Below the pieces are notes generated by a model. It saw only the letters and a program-made list of their open reading frames with translations, made no database searches and was not told the origin of the DNA. DNA of 64,000 nucleotides from Sinomicrobium kalidii. GTDB lineage: Bacteria; Bacteroidota; Bacteroidia; Flavobacteriales; Flavobacteriaceae. The stretch's first letter is position 1. Every line of letters begins with the position of its first letter. Shown in pieces: positions 41,734 through 51,490 of the stretch. The translations under genes were made by a program, and so were the position numbers. Location of the stretch: positions 1,612,001 through 1,676,000 of the forward strand of contig NZ_CP089211.1 in the NCBI RefSeq assembly GCF_021183825.1, given 5' to 3'.

Positions 41734-44700
41734 TCACTTTATATTTACCCTTATCCCTTCGGAATGTGCACTCATTTCCGGGGCATACATGCATTGCAGG
41801 GAAGTAATTCCATTTGAAAAACTGCCAGTATTATTGGCACGGAGGTCATATTCAAAAACATATACTCCCTTCGGCATGCGGTCGGCAAAGAAATTTTCGG
41901 CGGCATCACGGGTACTTTCATAATATCCCAATCCGCCCTGCCACCGGTATCCGGAGAGCACATTCACAGGTTCAAAACCACTGGCCCGCATGTCCTTGAT
42001 ATATACAAATTCCATATCCCGGTCGTTCTTTATTTCGAGACGAACGGTAACAAGGTCACCAACTTCTATCGGGGTGTTTTCGGTAATTCGCTGTAATTCC
42101 GGGCCGTCAGCCGTCAGCTTTTTCAGGAAGAGTTCCTTTTTGAAACGCACTCCTGTTTCTGCGGAAGTGATCTTATCCAGGTCTTCGAAGTACTGCCAGT
42201 ACAGTGCACCCCAGACCACACCGGGCGAAGTTTTCTTTACTTTCACCGTGCCCATTTCGGGTTTTATTTCCTCTTTATTCCAGGTGGTCTTCACATAACC
42301 GCTTCCTTTTTGCTGTCCTTCCAGTTTTGTGATGTCCAGTTTTTCACCTCCCAGGCTTACATCCAGTCCGCCCTCCACATTCACCCAGTCCCTGCCGGTG
42401 CTCATCAGTGCAAAAACCGCCTCGGTAGTGGCCTTGGTAGATGCCCAGCGATTGGTTTGCCTGTTCTTAAGGAGCCATACTTTCATCAGTTCCACACTTT
42501 CCGTATCCTGCAATACCTCATCAAAAGCCTCGATGAGCAGTGCCTGCGTTTCTACAGGTGCATTATACCAATACCATCCCGGACGGTTATCTTTCCAGTA
42601 CATCCCCATTTCATCGCTTTCCACCGCCTGGTCCTTTACGGAAAGTAACAATTGCCTTGCCGGACCATCCTTACCGAAACGGTGAAATACCAGCGACAGC
42701 ATAGCCTGGTAATACCGGGATTTATCAAATTTTTCCTTTTCCAGTTCCTTCAGGAAATAATTCGCGATTTCCTTTCCTTCTTTATCAAGGGGATATTCCT
42801 TCAGAAAATAACTACGGGCATACATCCAGTATACCCCGTTGTGGAGTGAAGGCGCATATTTTTTGTTCTTCTTATAGCGATCCCATTGTTCTTTCATTTT
42901 ATCATCTACAAATTTTATGGCCCTCATGATCATTCCGGCGGGACGGATATCAAAATTCCCTTTGTAATCGATGCCCATCGCTCCGAGGTGACCAAAACCC
43001 GAAATAACATGAGTAGTAATGTAAACATTTGCATCACCCCCGTCAAACCAGGGGAAACCGCCGGAAGACAACTGTTTGTTTTCCAGTTTCCGGAAGGTGC
43101 CTTCCAACTCATTCCGCATCTTGTTCAGGTCGAACAGCACGGCAATCCGCTTCATTTGCTCACTTTCGTCCGCGGCCTGGCGCACCCATGGTGTTTCTTC
43201 CAGCAGGAGGGATTTCAGTTCCTGGTTAAGTTCCAGTTTTGATTTAAGTTCTCCTTTACGGTTCCAGTCGTCAAAGACCGCTTTTATTTTCGGGTTGGAA
43301 TTGACAAGGTGCTGGGAAATCAGGTTACCGTAAAGCCGGGAAAACACCTGTTCAGAACATTCGTAAGGAAATTCCCTGAGGTATGGCAACGAGAAAATAG
43401 CATACCAGACCGGATTGGTGGTCATTTCAAAAGTAAGCCTGAAATTTTCCCTTGTGGCCGAGCCGGTTTCCACAAGTTTTTCCAGTTTAAACGTTTTTTC
43501 CTGACCTTCCCGGATATGTACGGGCAGGGTTTCTGTAACCATCATGCGATTGGTAAGCACGGGAAGCGCCGATTCTTCCCCGTCCGAATAATCTCCTGCC
43601 TTGGCTACCACCCGGTACACTACAGCCTGCCTGTCTTCCGGAATTTTTAATTTCCAGATCATGTTGGCACTTTGTCCCTGAACAGCTGTAAATTCCCTGT
43701 TGTTTTCCGTATTCTCGAAATCCGCATCCACCGGTTGCATAGTGAAGGCATCGAAAAGGAGCAACTGCGCGTTCCCGGAAAGTTCCTTATCCGAGAGATT
43801 GATCACCTTGGTCTGAAATTCAATCGTATCGCCTTCCCTTAAAAACCGTGGAGGATTGGGTACGACCATCAGTTCTTTCCGGGTACGGACACTGGCCTCG
43901 TAATTGGCTGTCTCGAGTTCAGGGGTATGTGCAAGGGCCATGAATTTCCACTCCGTCAGGCTTTCGGGGGTAGTAAAGCTTATTTTCACATTGCCGTCCT
44001 TGTCTGTTTTAAGGTACGGAAAGAAAAAGGCGGCTTCCTGAAGGGCCCTTCGGGGTTGTACGGATGAAAGGTCACGGGAAGAAGATTCTCCTGCCTCATC
44101 CTCAGGTGCAGGAGGTGCCGGTTCAGAGGATTTCATTTCAAGTACAGATTCTTCCAATTCAGCATCATCAGCAACCATGTTCGCAACCTCTCCTTTAACC
44201 ATTTGTTTCCGGGTTCCGTAACCGGTGATTACAACCTCATCCAGAGAAGCACTGTCTTCTTCCAAAACAACATTAAAGATTTTAGTCCCCGGACTTACCG
44301 TTACTTTTCGTGTTTTCATCCCTATATAACTAAATACCAAAACCTGTTCGGCTTCGGCTTCAATAGTATAAAAGCCGTGAATATCTGCTGAAACTCCAGT
44401 TGATGTTCCCTCTATCATCACGTTTACCCCGGGAAGAGATTTTCCATCCTGACCGATTACAAATCCACCTACCAAATGTCGGGTTTCTTTTAGTTTTTCT
44501 CTGGCCTGTTGTGTTTTGGTTTTCAATATCCGGTCTAAATGAAGACGGGCGTTCAAACGATGAACATAAAGATTTTGCCCTCTTCTTCCGTCAATATCAA
44601 AACCAAACCAGTTGATCCGGTCAAAAAGCGGAGCGTCCACGCTTTCCGGCAGGGGCAGGGATTTTCGGATTACCCGGGAAAACGATGTGGTGCCATAGCC

Positions 44701-47700
44701 TGTACTGAGGTTCCAGTCGCGATGTTCGGACTGCCGTACCAGTTCACGGTAAGGTGACCAGTTGATATTGTGTGGTTTGAACTGGTCCAGGGAAGCGTCG
44801 TACATAGTGGCAAGTACTTCAGTGCCGTTGGTGGCCAGCCTCGCCAGGAAAGCATCTTTGCCTTCTCCGCTTACGGTAAGCTCCCAGGTTTCTTCGTCAC
44901 CGGGCCGGAGTTTATCACGCATGGTACCTACGGTAATATCCAGTTTATTTTCCTCAACGGGAACGGTAACCGTCACGGTACCTTGTTGAGCGGTATTGTA
45001 CTTACCGAAGTAATAATGCACAAATACATTGCCCCGGTAACTTTCTTTAACGGGAAACGAAAAGGTATTGACATCATTATCCAATTCCAGTGCTTCCCTT
45101 TTTACGATATCTCCGTCATATTCCAGTTCGGCCACTACAACTGCGTCCGGTGCGGAAGAGGCAAATGTAATGCGTGCGGTATCTCCGGGTTCGTAACTGT
45201 CTTTATCCGTTGTTACCGAAAAAAGTTCTTTGTCAACCGGGCTGTTCTTTTTCTTTTTATAAAGATACACCAGTTGTTCGGCGGGGATGGTATCCTGCCC
45301 ATCCCGGATATGCCCTTTTAGCAGGTAATAGCCTTCTTTCCAGTTTTTACCGGGTGCTGCGTCAACCTCTTTTTTCTGTCCCGTATCAAAATTCACCGAT
45401 ACAACCGGAGGTTCTTTTTGCCAGTTTTCCTTCCTGTTTTCCTTGGCATACGGGTCGTTGGGGAACATTCTGATGTATTCTTCCCTGTCGTACAGTTCAT
45501 AATCGCCTTCCGGCAAGGGGCTTTCCCTTAACACCCGGTCCGGTGGGTTAATTTTAGTCAATGTGAGTTCTCCCCGGGCCGGTGTAAACTGTCCGTTAAG
45601 ATTTTCGGTACGAATGCCGATGCTTTTCAACTGGTCCCATTCCACCCTCGCAGGGATGTCCAGCCGAAGTGTATAACGCAGATCGCCCACCGTAATACCC
45701 TGGCTGCCCGACCGGGTTTCCCCGTTAATGTCGGTTACATCCGCCTCTACGGTATATGTATATGTACGGGGGTCTTTTTTCTTTCCGGAAGAAGCCGGGC
45801 GGGATGGTATTCTGGCTTCAAACGGAACTTTAAAATTACCTTCCGCATCCGTAGTGGTTTCGCCGTGAGTGATCTCCTCCCTGGGTTCGGGGCTTATATA
45901 TTGCCGCCTCCACCAAGGAAGATAGGGATATACTGCCTGACGGTACACACGATACACCACTTTGGCATTATCAATACCGGCCCCGGAATAGGCCTGTGCC
46001 TTTGCCCCGGCAGTTATTTCTTCCCCGAGACGGAAAGTTTCCTTAATGGTGTCGAACACTACCTCAAAACGGGGGCGTTTGTATTCTTCCACGCTGATAG
46101 TATATGTATTTCCGAAATCGTCTTCAAGTGTAAATATTCCGGTAATGCCCCCGGTGGGGAGAACAAACTCTCCGGATACCGATCCGAATTGGTTAGTAGT
46201 AAGTTCCAGTTTTCCTGCGCTGTTATTGTTGGGATCAGATAATTCTATTCCCAGCTCTGCATTTTCAATAACCTTTCTTTTCTCATCCGGGTATTGTTCG
46301 TAATGAACAGCTTTAAAATAAACCGTCTGTCCCGGCCGATATATGGACCGGTCCGTAAAAAACCGGGTATGGTAAGTGGATTTCCTCTCATAATCCGTAT
46401 AGCCTCTATAGCTATATTGATCATAAAAAACATCTTCCCCTTTTATACGGTAGTAATACCTGTGGTATCGCTGCTTTCCGAAATTTGTGTTCGCTTTTCC
46501 GGCGATATCGGTTTTAAGCGACTTCGCCAGCCTTAATCTCTTGTGATCCCTCTCATAGACTTCAACAGTTTTATCCGCTTTGGGGTGGCCGTCCTTCCTA
46601 TCCGTGACCAGCAATTCCTCGCCGTTACCCACTATGCTGTAATCTGTTACATTAACAAGCTCGGATTTCAGGATAAACGCTTCACTTTCTACCTCAAAAT
46701 CCGGATGATTCGATGCCAGTACAATATAACTTCCTACAGGTAGTGATTCCAGGGCTGCTGTAGTAGTATGGTTCTGGTAATCGTCAACTGTTTTCAGGGA
46801 AAGGTTGAATGTCTTTTCTTCCGGGTATTTTCGCAACAGTCCGTCCAGTATTTTTTGTTTATCCGCTTCTTTGGCATAGCGGATCTCATTTACGGGGTTC
46901 TGAAAAAAATCATTGAGCTCAGGGGTGAATTTCAATACTTTAAAATAGATCCGGTCCAGGTTTTTATGTGTAACCGACAACGGATTGTATTGTCCGGAAG
47001 GGATATAAGTTTCGACCTGAATGGAAAAGTCTCCGGCAAGAATCCCTTGCCGAAGCCGGGCCGCTTCCCCCGCTGCATGGGTTTTCGCATAGTTTTCCTC
47101 AATTTTCGAAGCAAGTGTCAGCACCTTATCATACCACACTTTTTTCGCATTAAAATTGTCCTTTGCTTCCCGTCCGGCCTGTTCCCTGTAAAAACGGGCC
47201 AGTTCCAGCAACACCTCACCGGTATACCAGGCTTTTGGATAAGTCCGGGAAAGTTTTTTCAGTTCGTTTATATAAGAAGCCGTATCATACCCTTCTTTAT
47301 CTGTTTTCAGAATTTCCAGTGCATTATACAGTTGTGCATCTGCATTTCCCTTTTCCTTATGAAAATCTACCAGTTCCCGGAGCAGGCCTGATGCTTTTTC
47401 CTTTTTGGTCTTCACATCCGCATCCCCGGAAAACTTTCGCAGAAAGACATCGGGCTGATCCCTGAAAAAGTCGATGGCCCTGTGTGCGATAAGGTCATAA
47501 AGTGTGGGACGAAGCTCCCTTCCTTTCTCCAGCCGGTCGTCTTTTGATCTTTTAGCTTTATCCCCTGCTTTTTTTTCGGTATAAACGTAGCTCCATTCCT
47601 TCTCCTCAAGTATTTCTTCCCATTCCGCAACAGGTTGTTCCTTCAATTCGCCCGCATTCTCCACGGAGCGGAGATAAAGTGCCGTGGCCTGTTCGTCAAA

Positions 47701-48135
47701 GATATTTTCACTCCAGAAACGAAAATCTTCCGTAGTGGCTTCCTCCAGACGGGTACGTTCGTTTATCGTCCAGCGATTGTTCCGGTAATAACTGTAAAGT
47801 GTTTCGGCCAGCATGGATTGCAGGAGGTTTTTCTCCGCTCCCGAAGCCAAAGTGATTTCCTTTTCAAAATCCTTTATGACCTTTAACTGAACCTCATCGT
47901 CGTCATCGGTGATCACGGCAATCTTGCCTCGATAGAGCAGTGCACGAATACGCTGTATGGTATTCCCCTCTTTCCTTGCCGCCTCGTAAATTTCGTTTAC
48001 AGCCGGAAGCGTACTTTTCAGCAGGCCTTCCGTTTCCTGTTTTTCGATCGCTTTCCACTTTTTGTCATAAGGGAATTCCTGAGCCGTCAGGGAAGTACAC
48101 AAAATAACGGCCATGTAAAATAGATATGTTCTCAT
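41734..48135 (-). CDS. Alpha-2-macroglobulin family protein with CarboxypepD_reg insertion
   Basis: A 2133-residue secreted protein (signal MRTYLFYMAVILCTSLTAQE). An N-terminal helical region (about 25-370) is followed by macroglobulin-like beta domains (TDRSIYRPGQTVYFKAVHYE near 600) and an MG-type core. A thioester motif YECSEQ (Cys1593-Gln1596) lies in the helical complement-like region, so a covalent protease-trapping mechanism is plausible. Residues about 1217-1310 hold a CarboxypepD_reg-like domain (LVGGFVIGQDGKSLPGVNVM) and a SusC-like LDEVVITGYGT segment, where a bait region would be expected; a Glu/Pro/Ala-rich stretch follows. It lacks a lipobox. The gene faces the serpin tail to tail, giving two protease-trap genes together. 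Confidence 0.9.
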   Translation of the reverse strand: MRTYLFYMAVILCTSLTAQEFPYDKKWKAIEKQETEGLLKSTLPAVNEIYEAARKEGNTIQRIRALLYRGKIAVITDDDDEVQLKVIKDFEKEITLASGAEKNLLQSMLAETLYSYYRNNRWTINERTRLEEATTEDFRFWSENIFDEQATALYLRSVENAGELKEQPVAEWEEILEEKEWSYVYTEKKAGDKAKRSKDDRLEKGRELRPTLYDLIAHRAIDFFRDQPDVFLRKFSGDADVKTKKEKASGLLRELVDFHKEKGNADAQLYNALEILKTDKEGYDTASYINELKKLSRTYPKAWYTGEVLLELARFYREQAGREAKDNFNAKKVWYDKVLTLASKIEENYAKTHAAGEAARLRQGILAGDFSIQVETYIPSGQYNPLSVTHKNLDRIYFKVLKFTPELNDFFQNPVNEIRYAKEADKQKILDGLLRKYPEEKTFNLSLKTVDDYQNHTTTAALESLPVGSYIVLASNHPDFEVESEAFILKSELVNVTDYSIVGNGEELLVTDRKDGHPKADKTVEVYERDHKRLRLAKSLKTDIAGKANTNFGKQRYHRYYYRIKGEDVFYDQYSYRGYTDYERKSTYHTRFFTDRSIYRPGQTVYFKAVHYEQYPDEKRKVIENAELGIELSDPNNNSAGKLELTTNQFGSVSGEFVLPTGGITGIFTLEDDFGNTYTISVEEYKRPRFEVVFDTIKETFRLGEEITAGAKAQAYSGAGIDNAKVVYRVYRQAVYPYLPWWRRQYISPEPREEITHGETTTDAEGNFKVPFEARIPSRPASSGKKKDPRTYTYTVEADVTDINGETRSGSQGITVGDLRYTLRLDIPARVEWDQLKSIGIRTENLNGQFTPARGELTLTKINPPDRVLRESPLPEGDYELYDREEYIRMFPNDPYAKENRKENWQKEPPVVSVNFDTGQKKEVDAAPGKNWKEGYYLLKGHIRDGQDTIPAEQLVYLYKKKKNSPVDKELFSVTTDKDSYEPGDTARITFASSAPDAVVVAELEYDGDIVKREALELDNDVNTFSFPVKESYRGNVFVHYYFGKYNTAQQGTVTVTVPVEENKLDITVGTMRDKLRPGDEETWELTVSGEGKDAFLARLATNGTEVLATMYDASLDQFKPHNINWSPYRELVRQSEHRDWNLSTGYGTTSFSRVIRKSLPLPESVDAPLFDRINWFGFDIDGRRGQNLYVHRLNARLHLDRILKTKTQQAREKLKETRHLVGGFVIGQDGKSLPGVNVMIEGTSTGVSADIHGFYTIEAEAEQVLVFSYIGMKTRKVTVSPGTKIFNVVLEEDSASLDEVVITGYGTRKQMVKGEVANMVADDAELEESVLEMKSSEPAPPAPEDEAGESSSRDLSSVQPRRALQEAAFFFPYLKTDKDGNVKISFTTPESLTEWKFMALAHTPELETANYEASVRTRKELMVVPNPPRFLREGDTIEFQTKVINLSDKELSGNAQLLLFDAFTMQPVDADFENTENNREFTAVQGQSANMIWKLKIPEDRQAVVYRVVAKAGDYSDGEESALPVLTNRMMVTETLPVHIREGQEKTFKLEKLVETGSATRENFRLTFEMTTNPVWYAIFSLPYLREFPYECSEQVFSRLYGNLISQHLVNSNPKIKAVFDDWNRKGELKSKLELNQELKSLLLEETPWVRQAADESEQMKRIAVLFDLNKMRNELEGTFRKLENKQLSSGGFPWFDGGDANVYITTHVISGFGHLGAMGIDYKGNFDIRPAGMIMRAIKFVDDKMKEQWDRYKKNKKYAPSLHNGVYWMYARSYFLKEYPLDKEGKEIANYFLKELEKEKFDKSRYYQAMLSLVFHRFGKDGPARQLLLSVKDQAVESDEMGMYWKDNRPGWYWYNAPVETQALLIEAFDEVLQDTESVELMKVWLLKNRQTNRWASTKATTEAVFALMSTGRDWVNVEGGLDVSLGGEKLDITKLEGQQKGSGYVKTTWNKEEIKPEMGTVKVKKTSPGVVWGALYWQYFEDLDKITSAETGVRFKKELFLKKLTADGPELQRITENTPIEVGDLVTVRLEIKNDRDMEFVYIKDMRASGFEPVNVLSGYRWQGGLGYYESTRDAAENFFADRMPKGVYVFEYDLRANNTGSFSNGITSLQCMYAPEMSAHSEGIRVNIK

Positions 48136-48380
48136 ATAAAACTGTCTTTATTCCTTACTTCATCAGGTCGGTATCCGAAGAAGTAATTTTATATTTGTCG
48201 TTTAGTTTTTTTAAAAATACGGCTTTAAATCTGCAATTTATTTGAAAATATCAAATAATATGCCATAGAAAACCTACATAATCCAACTGTGATACACCAT
48301 GTGATCAATTTACCGTAATCATGTGATTACCTCAATGAAAACCAAACGATTATCCACTTCAAAATAATAATATCCGGGTG
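48136..48380. other. Spacer between macroglobulin gene and rplM
   Basis: AT-rich spacer upstream of two divergent genes. A lone TATATTTG at 48190-48197 on the plus strand has no -33 partner and no gene at the right distance. No ncRNA or gene is seen. Confidence 0.4.
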
Positions 48381-48411
48381 TTTGTTATTACGATTTATAG
48401 TTGTACATTTG
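48381..48411 (+). promoter_or_regulatory. Strong promoter of the rplM-rpsI operon
   Basis: TTTG (48381-48384) and TACATTTG (48404-48411) are 19 bases apart, a full consensus match. The start is near 48418, leaving a leader of about 40 bases. Confidence 0.85.
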
Positions 48412-48456
48412 CACCCCATTTATTGGGAATGGAATGTTTAATTTAAAAAAATTAGT

Positions 48457-48912
48457 GTGAACACGTTAAGCTACAAAACCATCTCGGCCAACAAGGCAAC
48501 TGTCGACAAACAGTGGGTCCTTGTAGATGCCGAAGGAGAGACGTTAGGGCGTCTTGCCTCTAAAGTAGCAAAGATTCTGAGAGGTAAGTACAAGCCAAAT
48601 TACACCCCGCATGTGGACTGTGGAGATAATGTTGTTATTATCAATGCAGAAAAAATCAATTTGACAGGGAACAAATGGGAGGCGAAACAATACATTCGCC
48701 ACACGGGTTATCCGGGTGGTCAGCGCTCGCTGAACGCCAGGGAACTTTTCGAAAAAGACCCGATCCGCCTGATCGAAAAATCTGTTAAGGGAATGCTGCC
48801 CAAAAACAAACTGGGTGCTGCATTGTTCCGCAACCTTAAAGTATATGCAGGGGCAGAACACAAACAAGAAGCGCAAAAACCTACTGCAATTAACTTAAAC
48901 GAGCTGAAGTAA
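48457..48912 (+). CDS. rplM: Ribosomal protein uL13
   Basis: A 151-residue large-subunit ribosomal protein. The sequence [20 protein letters not shown] leads into [41 protein letters not shown] and [19 protein letters not shown]. It starts at a GTG (48457); an ATG is not available in the frame upstream, and the family begins at this point. The stop codon shares a base with the rpsI start (TAATG), so the two are translationally coupled. The promoter at 48381 fits the start. Confidence 0.96.
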   Translation: MNTLSYKTISANKATVDKQWVLVDAEGETLGRLASKVAKILRGKYKPNYTPHVDCGDNVVIINAEKINLTGNKWEAKQYIRHTGYPGGQRSLNARELFEKDPIRLIEKSVKGMLPKNKLGAALFRNLKVYAGAEHKQEAQKPTAINLNELK

Positions 48913-49298
48913 TGGAAGTAATTCACAAAATCGGCAGGAGAAAAACTGCAGTTGCACGTGTATATGTTTCACCCGGAAGCGGAAACATTACTGTCAACAA
49001 AAAAGAATTCAACACTTATTTTCCCACTCCTACTTTACAGTACAAGGTAAAACAGCCTTTGAACCTCACCAGTACGGCAGATAACTTTGACATCAAGGTA
49101 AACGTATATGGCGGAGGCAGCACAGGACAGGCAGAAGCCGTACGCCTGGCTATTTCCAGGGCACTTTGCGAAGTGGACGTTGAAAACAGGACTACCCTTA
49201 AACCGGAAGGTTTGCTCACCAGGGACCCGAGAATGGTAGAACGTAAAAAATACGGTCAGAAAAAAGCCCGTAAGAAATTCCAGTTCTCCAAGCGTTAA
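48912..49298 (+). CDS. rpsI: Ribosomal protein uS9
   Basis: A 128-residue small-subunit protein with VIHKIGRRKTAVARVYVSPG at the start, GGSTGQAEAVRLAISRALCE in the middle, and the conserved C-terminal RKKYGQKKARKKFQFSKR, which reaches the P-site tRNA. The ATG overlaps the rplM stop by one base. Confidence 0.97.
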   Translation: MEVIHKIGRRKTAVARVYVSPGSGNITVNKKEFNTYFPTPTLQYKVKQPLNLTSTADNFDIKVNVYGGGSTGQAEAVRLAISRALCEVDVENRTTLKPEGLLTRDPRMVERKKYGQKKARKKFQFSKR

Positions 49299-49490
49299 TT
49301 TTTTTCAGGATATTTTATCCGCAATTATGTTCATACCAAAACCGGAGTTGCCGGCAGCGGTATTTTTAAAAAACCAAGTTGTTGTTGTCCCGGACCAACT
49401 GGGAAATTAGTTTAGCATCCAAATGATGGAGGCCTCCGGACGGAGCCACTTCAGCATTGCTAACTCAACGGAACGTAAACTATTACGAAA

Positions 49491-50363
49491 ATGGCAAGTA
49501 AAATAGATGTAAAAGACTTATTAGAAGCAGGTGTGCACTTTGGCCACCTCACCAGGAAATGGAACCCGAACATGGCTCCCTATATTTATATGGAGCGCAA
49601 TGGTATTCACGTAATTAACCTGTACAAGACAGCGGCCAAGATCGATGAGGCCGGAGAAGCCCTCAAAAAAATAGCGGCTTCCGGAAGAAAAATACTCTTC
49701 GTAGCTACTAAAAAACAGGCCAAAGACATTGTTGCCGACAAAGCAGGTGCCGTTAACATGCCCTACATTACGGAAAGATGGCCCGGCGGAATGCTCACCA
49801 ACTTCGTGACCATCCGGAAAGCCGTAAAAAAGATGGCCTCCATCGATAAAATGAAAAAGGACGGCACGTTCAATACCCTCTCCAAAAAAGAACGTTTACA
49901 GGTAGACCGTTTAAGGGCCAAACTGGAAAAACAACTCGGTTCAATTGCAGACATGACACGTCTTCCGGGAGCATTGTTTATCGTAGACACCATGCGTGAA
50001 CACATCGCTGTGAAAGAAGCGCAGAAATTAAACATTCCAATATTCGCAATGGTGGACACCAACTCTGACCCGAGAGATGTGGAGTATGTTATTCCGTCTA
50101 ACGACGACGCTTCCAAATCCATCGAAAAAATCCTGTCTCACGTAACCGACGCAGTTGCCGAAGGGCTTTCGGAAAGAAAGGCGGAAAGAGCGGAAAAAGA
50201 AGCTGCAAAAGCAGAAAAAGAGACCGCCAAAAGTGAAGAAGCTACAAAAAGCGAAGACACTGCAAAGAGCGAAAAAGCCGCAAAGCCTGAACAGCCTGCA
50301 GCTAAAGAAGAGACAGAGACTGAAAAAAAATCAGAAGCTGCCGAAAGCAACAAAGAAAATTAA
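49491..50363 (+). CDS. rpsB: Ribosomal protein uS2 with long charged C-terminal tail
   Basis: A 290-residue uS2. The conserved body (1-222) has VHFGHLTRKWNPNMAPYIY near residue 17, ATKKQAKDIVADKAG, ERWPGGMLTNFVTIRKAVK and VDTNSDPRDVEYVIPSNDDA. From about residue 224 a tail of nearly 70 residues consists of Ala, Lys, Glu, Thr and Ser (AERAEKEAAKAEKETAKSEE and similar), longer than the usual family length of about 230-260. The tail is likely disordered or helical and solvent exposed. No promoter is seen in the 190-base gap from rpsI, so the gene probably shares the rplM transcript. It is followed by tsf. Confidence 0.95.
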   Translation: MASKIDVKDLLEAGVHFGHLTRKWNPNMAPYIYMERNGIHVINLYKTAAKIDEAGEALKKIAASGRKILFVATKKQAKDIVADKAGAVNMPYITERWPGGMLTNFVTIRKAVKKMASIDKMKKDGTFNTLSKKERLQVDRLRAKLEKQLGSIADMTRLPGALFIVDTMREHIAVKEAQKLNIPIFAMVDTNSDPRDVEYVIPSNDDASKSIEKILSHVTDAVAEGLSERKAERAEKEAAKAEKETAKSEEATKSEDTAKSEKAAKPEQPAAKEETETEKKSEAAESNKEN

Positions 50364-50467
50364 ACCTAAAATTAATATTGAGGTATTGACAGCGTAAAAG
50401 GGATATGGTAGATTTGTCCGTATTCCGGGTCAACCAGTAATATTACTCAAAATAAAACGAGAAAGAA

Positions 50468-51292
50468 ATGGCAAACATCACAGCCGCAGAAGTTAATAAA
50501 CTGAGACAAGCTACCGGTGCTGGTATGATGGACTGTAAAAAAGCATTGGTAGAAGCCGAAGGCGATTTTGACAAAGCGATAGAAGTACTCCGCAAAAAAG
50601 GACAGAAAGTAGCTGCCAACCGTGCCGACAGGGCATCTACCGAAGGTGCTGTTATCGCAAGGGTAAACAGTGACGCCACACAAGGTGTAGTCGTTTCCCT
50701 GAATTGCGAAACCGACTTCGTTGCCAAAAACGAATCTTTTGTAAAACTGGCTACCGATCTGGCCGAAATGGCGTTGAACTACGCTTCCAAGGAAGATTTC
50801 CTCAAAGCCGACTACAACGGAATTACGGTTGAAGAAAAACTTACCGAACAAACCGGTGTGATAGGTGAAAAGATCGAGATCGGTGGTTTTGAATCCATCA
50901 AAGCTCCGTTTGTAGGCTCTTATATCCACGCAGGCAATAAGATCGCTACCCTGGTAGGATTGTCGGCCAACGTGGACGGTGCGGAAGAAACCGCAAAAAA
51001 TGTGGCTATGCAGGCCGCTGCCATGAATCCTATTGCCTTGAATGAAGATGGTGTAGATCAATCCGTGATCGACAAGGAAATAGAAATTGCCAAAGATCAG
51101 CTGCGGGCCGAAGGAAAACCGGAGGCCATGCTTGACAATATTGCCAAAGGTAAATTAAAACGCTTCTTTAAAGATAATACCCTGGTCAACCAGGCCTATA
51201 TCAAAGACAGCAAAGTAAGTGTGTCCGACTACGTAAAATCCGTTAACGGCGAACTTACCATAACAGGATTTAAAAGGGTGGCTTTAGGATAA
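50468..51292 (+). CDS. tsf: Elongation factor Ts
   Basis: A 274-residue nucleotide-exchange factor for EF-Tu. The N-terminal UBA-like part MANITAAEVNKLRQATGAGM, then MDCKKALVEAEGDFDKAIEV, CETDFVAKNESFVKLATDLA and HAGNKIATLVGLSANVDG are all family hallmarks. The C-terminal dimer-type domain is present. It is 104 bases after rpsB and closed by a strong terminator at 51317, ending the operon. Confidence 0.97.
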   Translation: MANITAAEVNKLRQATGAGMMDCKKALVEAEGDFDKAIEVLRKKGQKVAANRADRASTEGAVIARVNSDATQGVVVSLNCETDFVAKNESFVKLATDLAEMALNYASKEDFLKADYNGITVEEKLTEQTGVIGEKIEIGGFESIKAPFVGSYIHAGNKIATLVGLSANVDGAEETAKNVAMQAAAMNPIALNEDGVDQSVIDKEIEIAKDQLRAEGKPEAMLDNIAKGKLKRFFKDNTLVNQAYIKDSKVSVSDYVKSVNGELTITGFKRVALG

Positions 51293-51316
51293 GCCAATCC
51301 CATCCGAAATACGCAT

Positions 51317-51357
51317 AAAAAGCCGTGCATGTCCCAGGGATATTGCACGGCTTTTTT
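51317..51357. terminator. Strong terminator after tsf
   Basis: AAAAGCCGTGCA pairs with TGCACGGCTTTT (12 bases) with a 14-base loop and a T run of six. Symmetric A/T ends make it usable on both strands. Confidence 0.9.
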
Positions 51358-51460
51358 AATATTCCCTGCCCCCACTTTTCACCTCCCGCCTGCAACCCCG
51401 GGCCAAATGGCCAATATCTCATACGTTTCAATTTTCACTTTCTTAATTTGAGATTATCCT

Positions 51461-51468
51461 TATATTTG
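51461..51468 (+). promoter_or_regulatory. -7 element TATATTTG before pyrH
   Basis: An exact TAnnTTTG, 22 bases before the pyrH ATG. No -33 TTTG at the usual spacing. Confidence 0.6.
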
Positions 51469-51490
51469 CACACAACTCATCCGAAAAATT

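Noticed and set aside
48190..48197. TATATTTG on the plus strand as an extra promoter
   Set aside because: No -33 element and no gene start within 200 bases; a consensus promoter lies closer to rplM.
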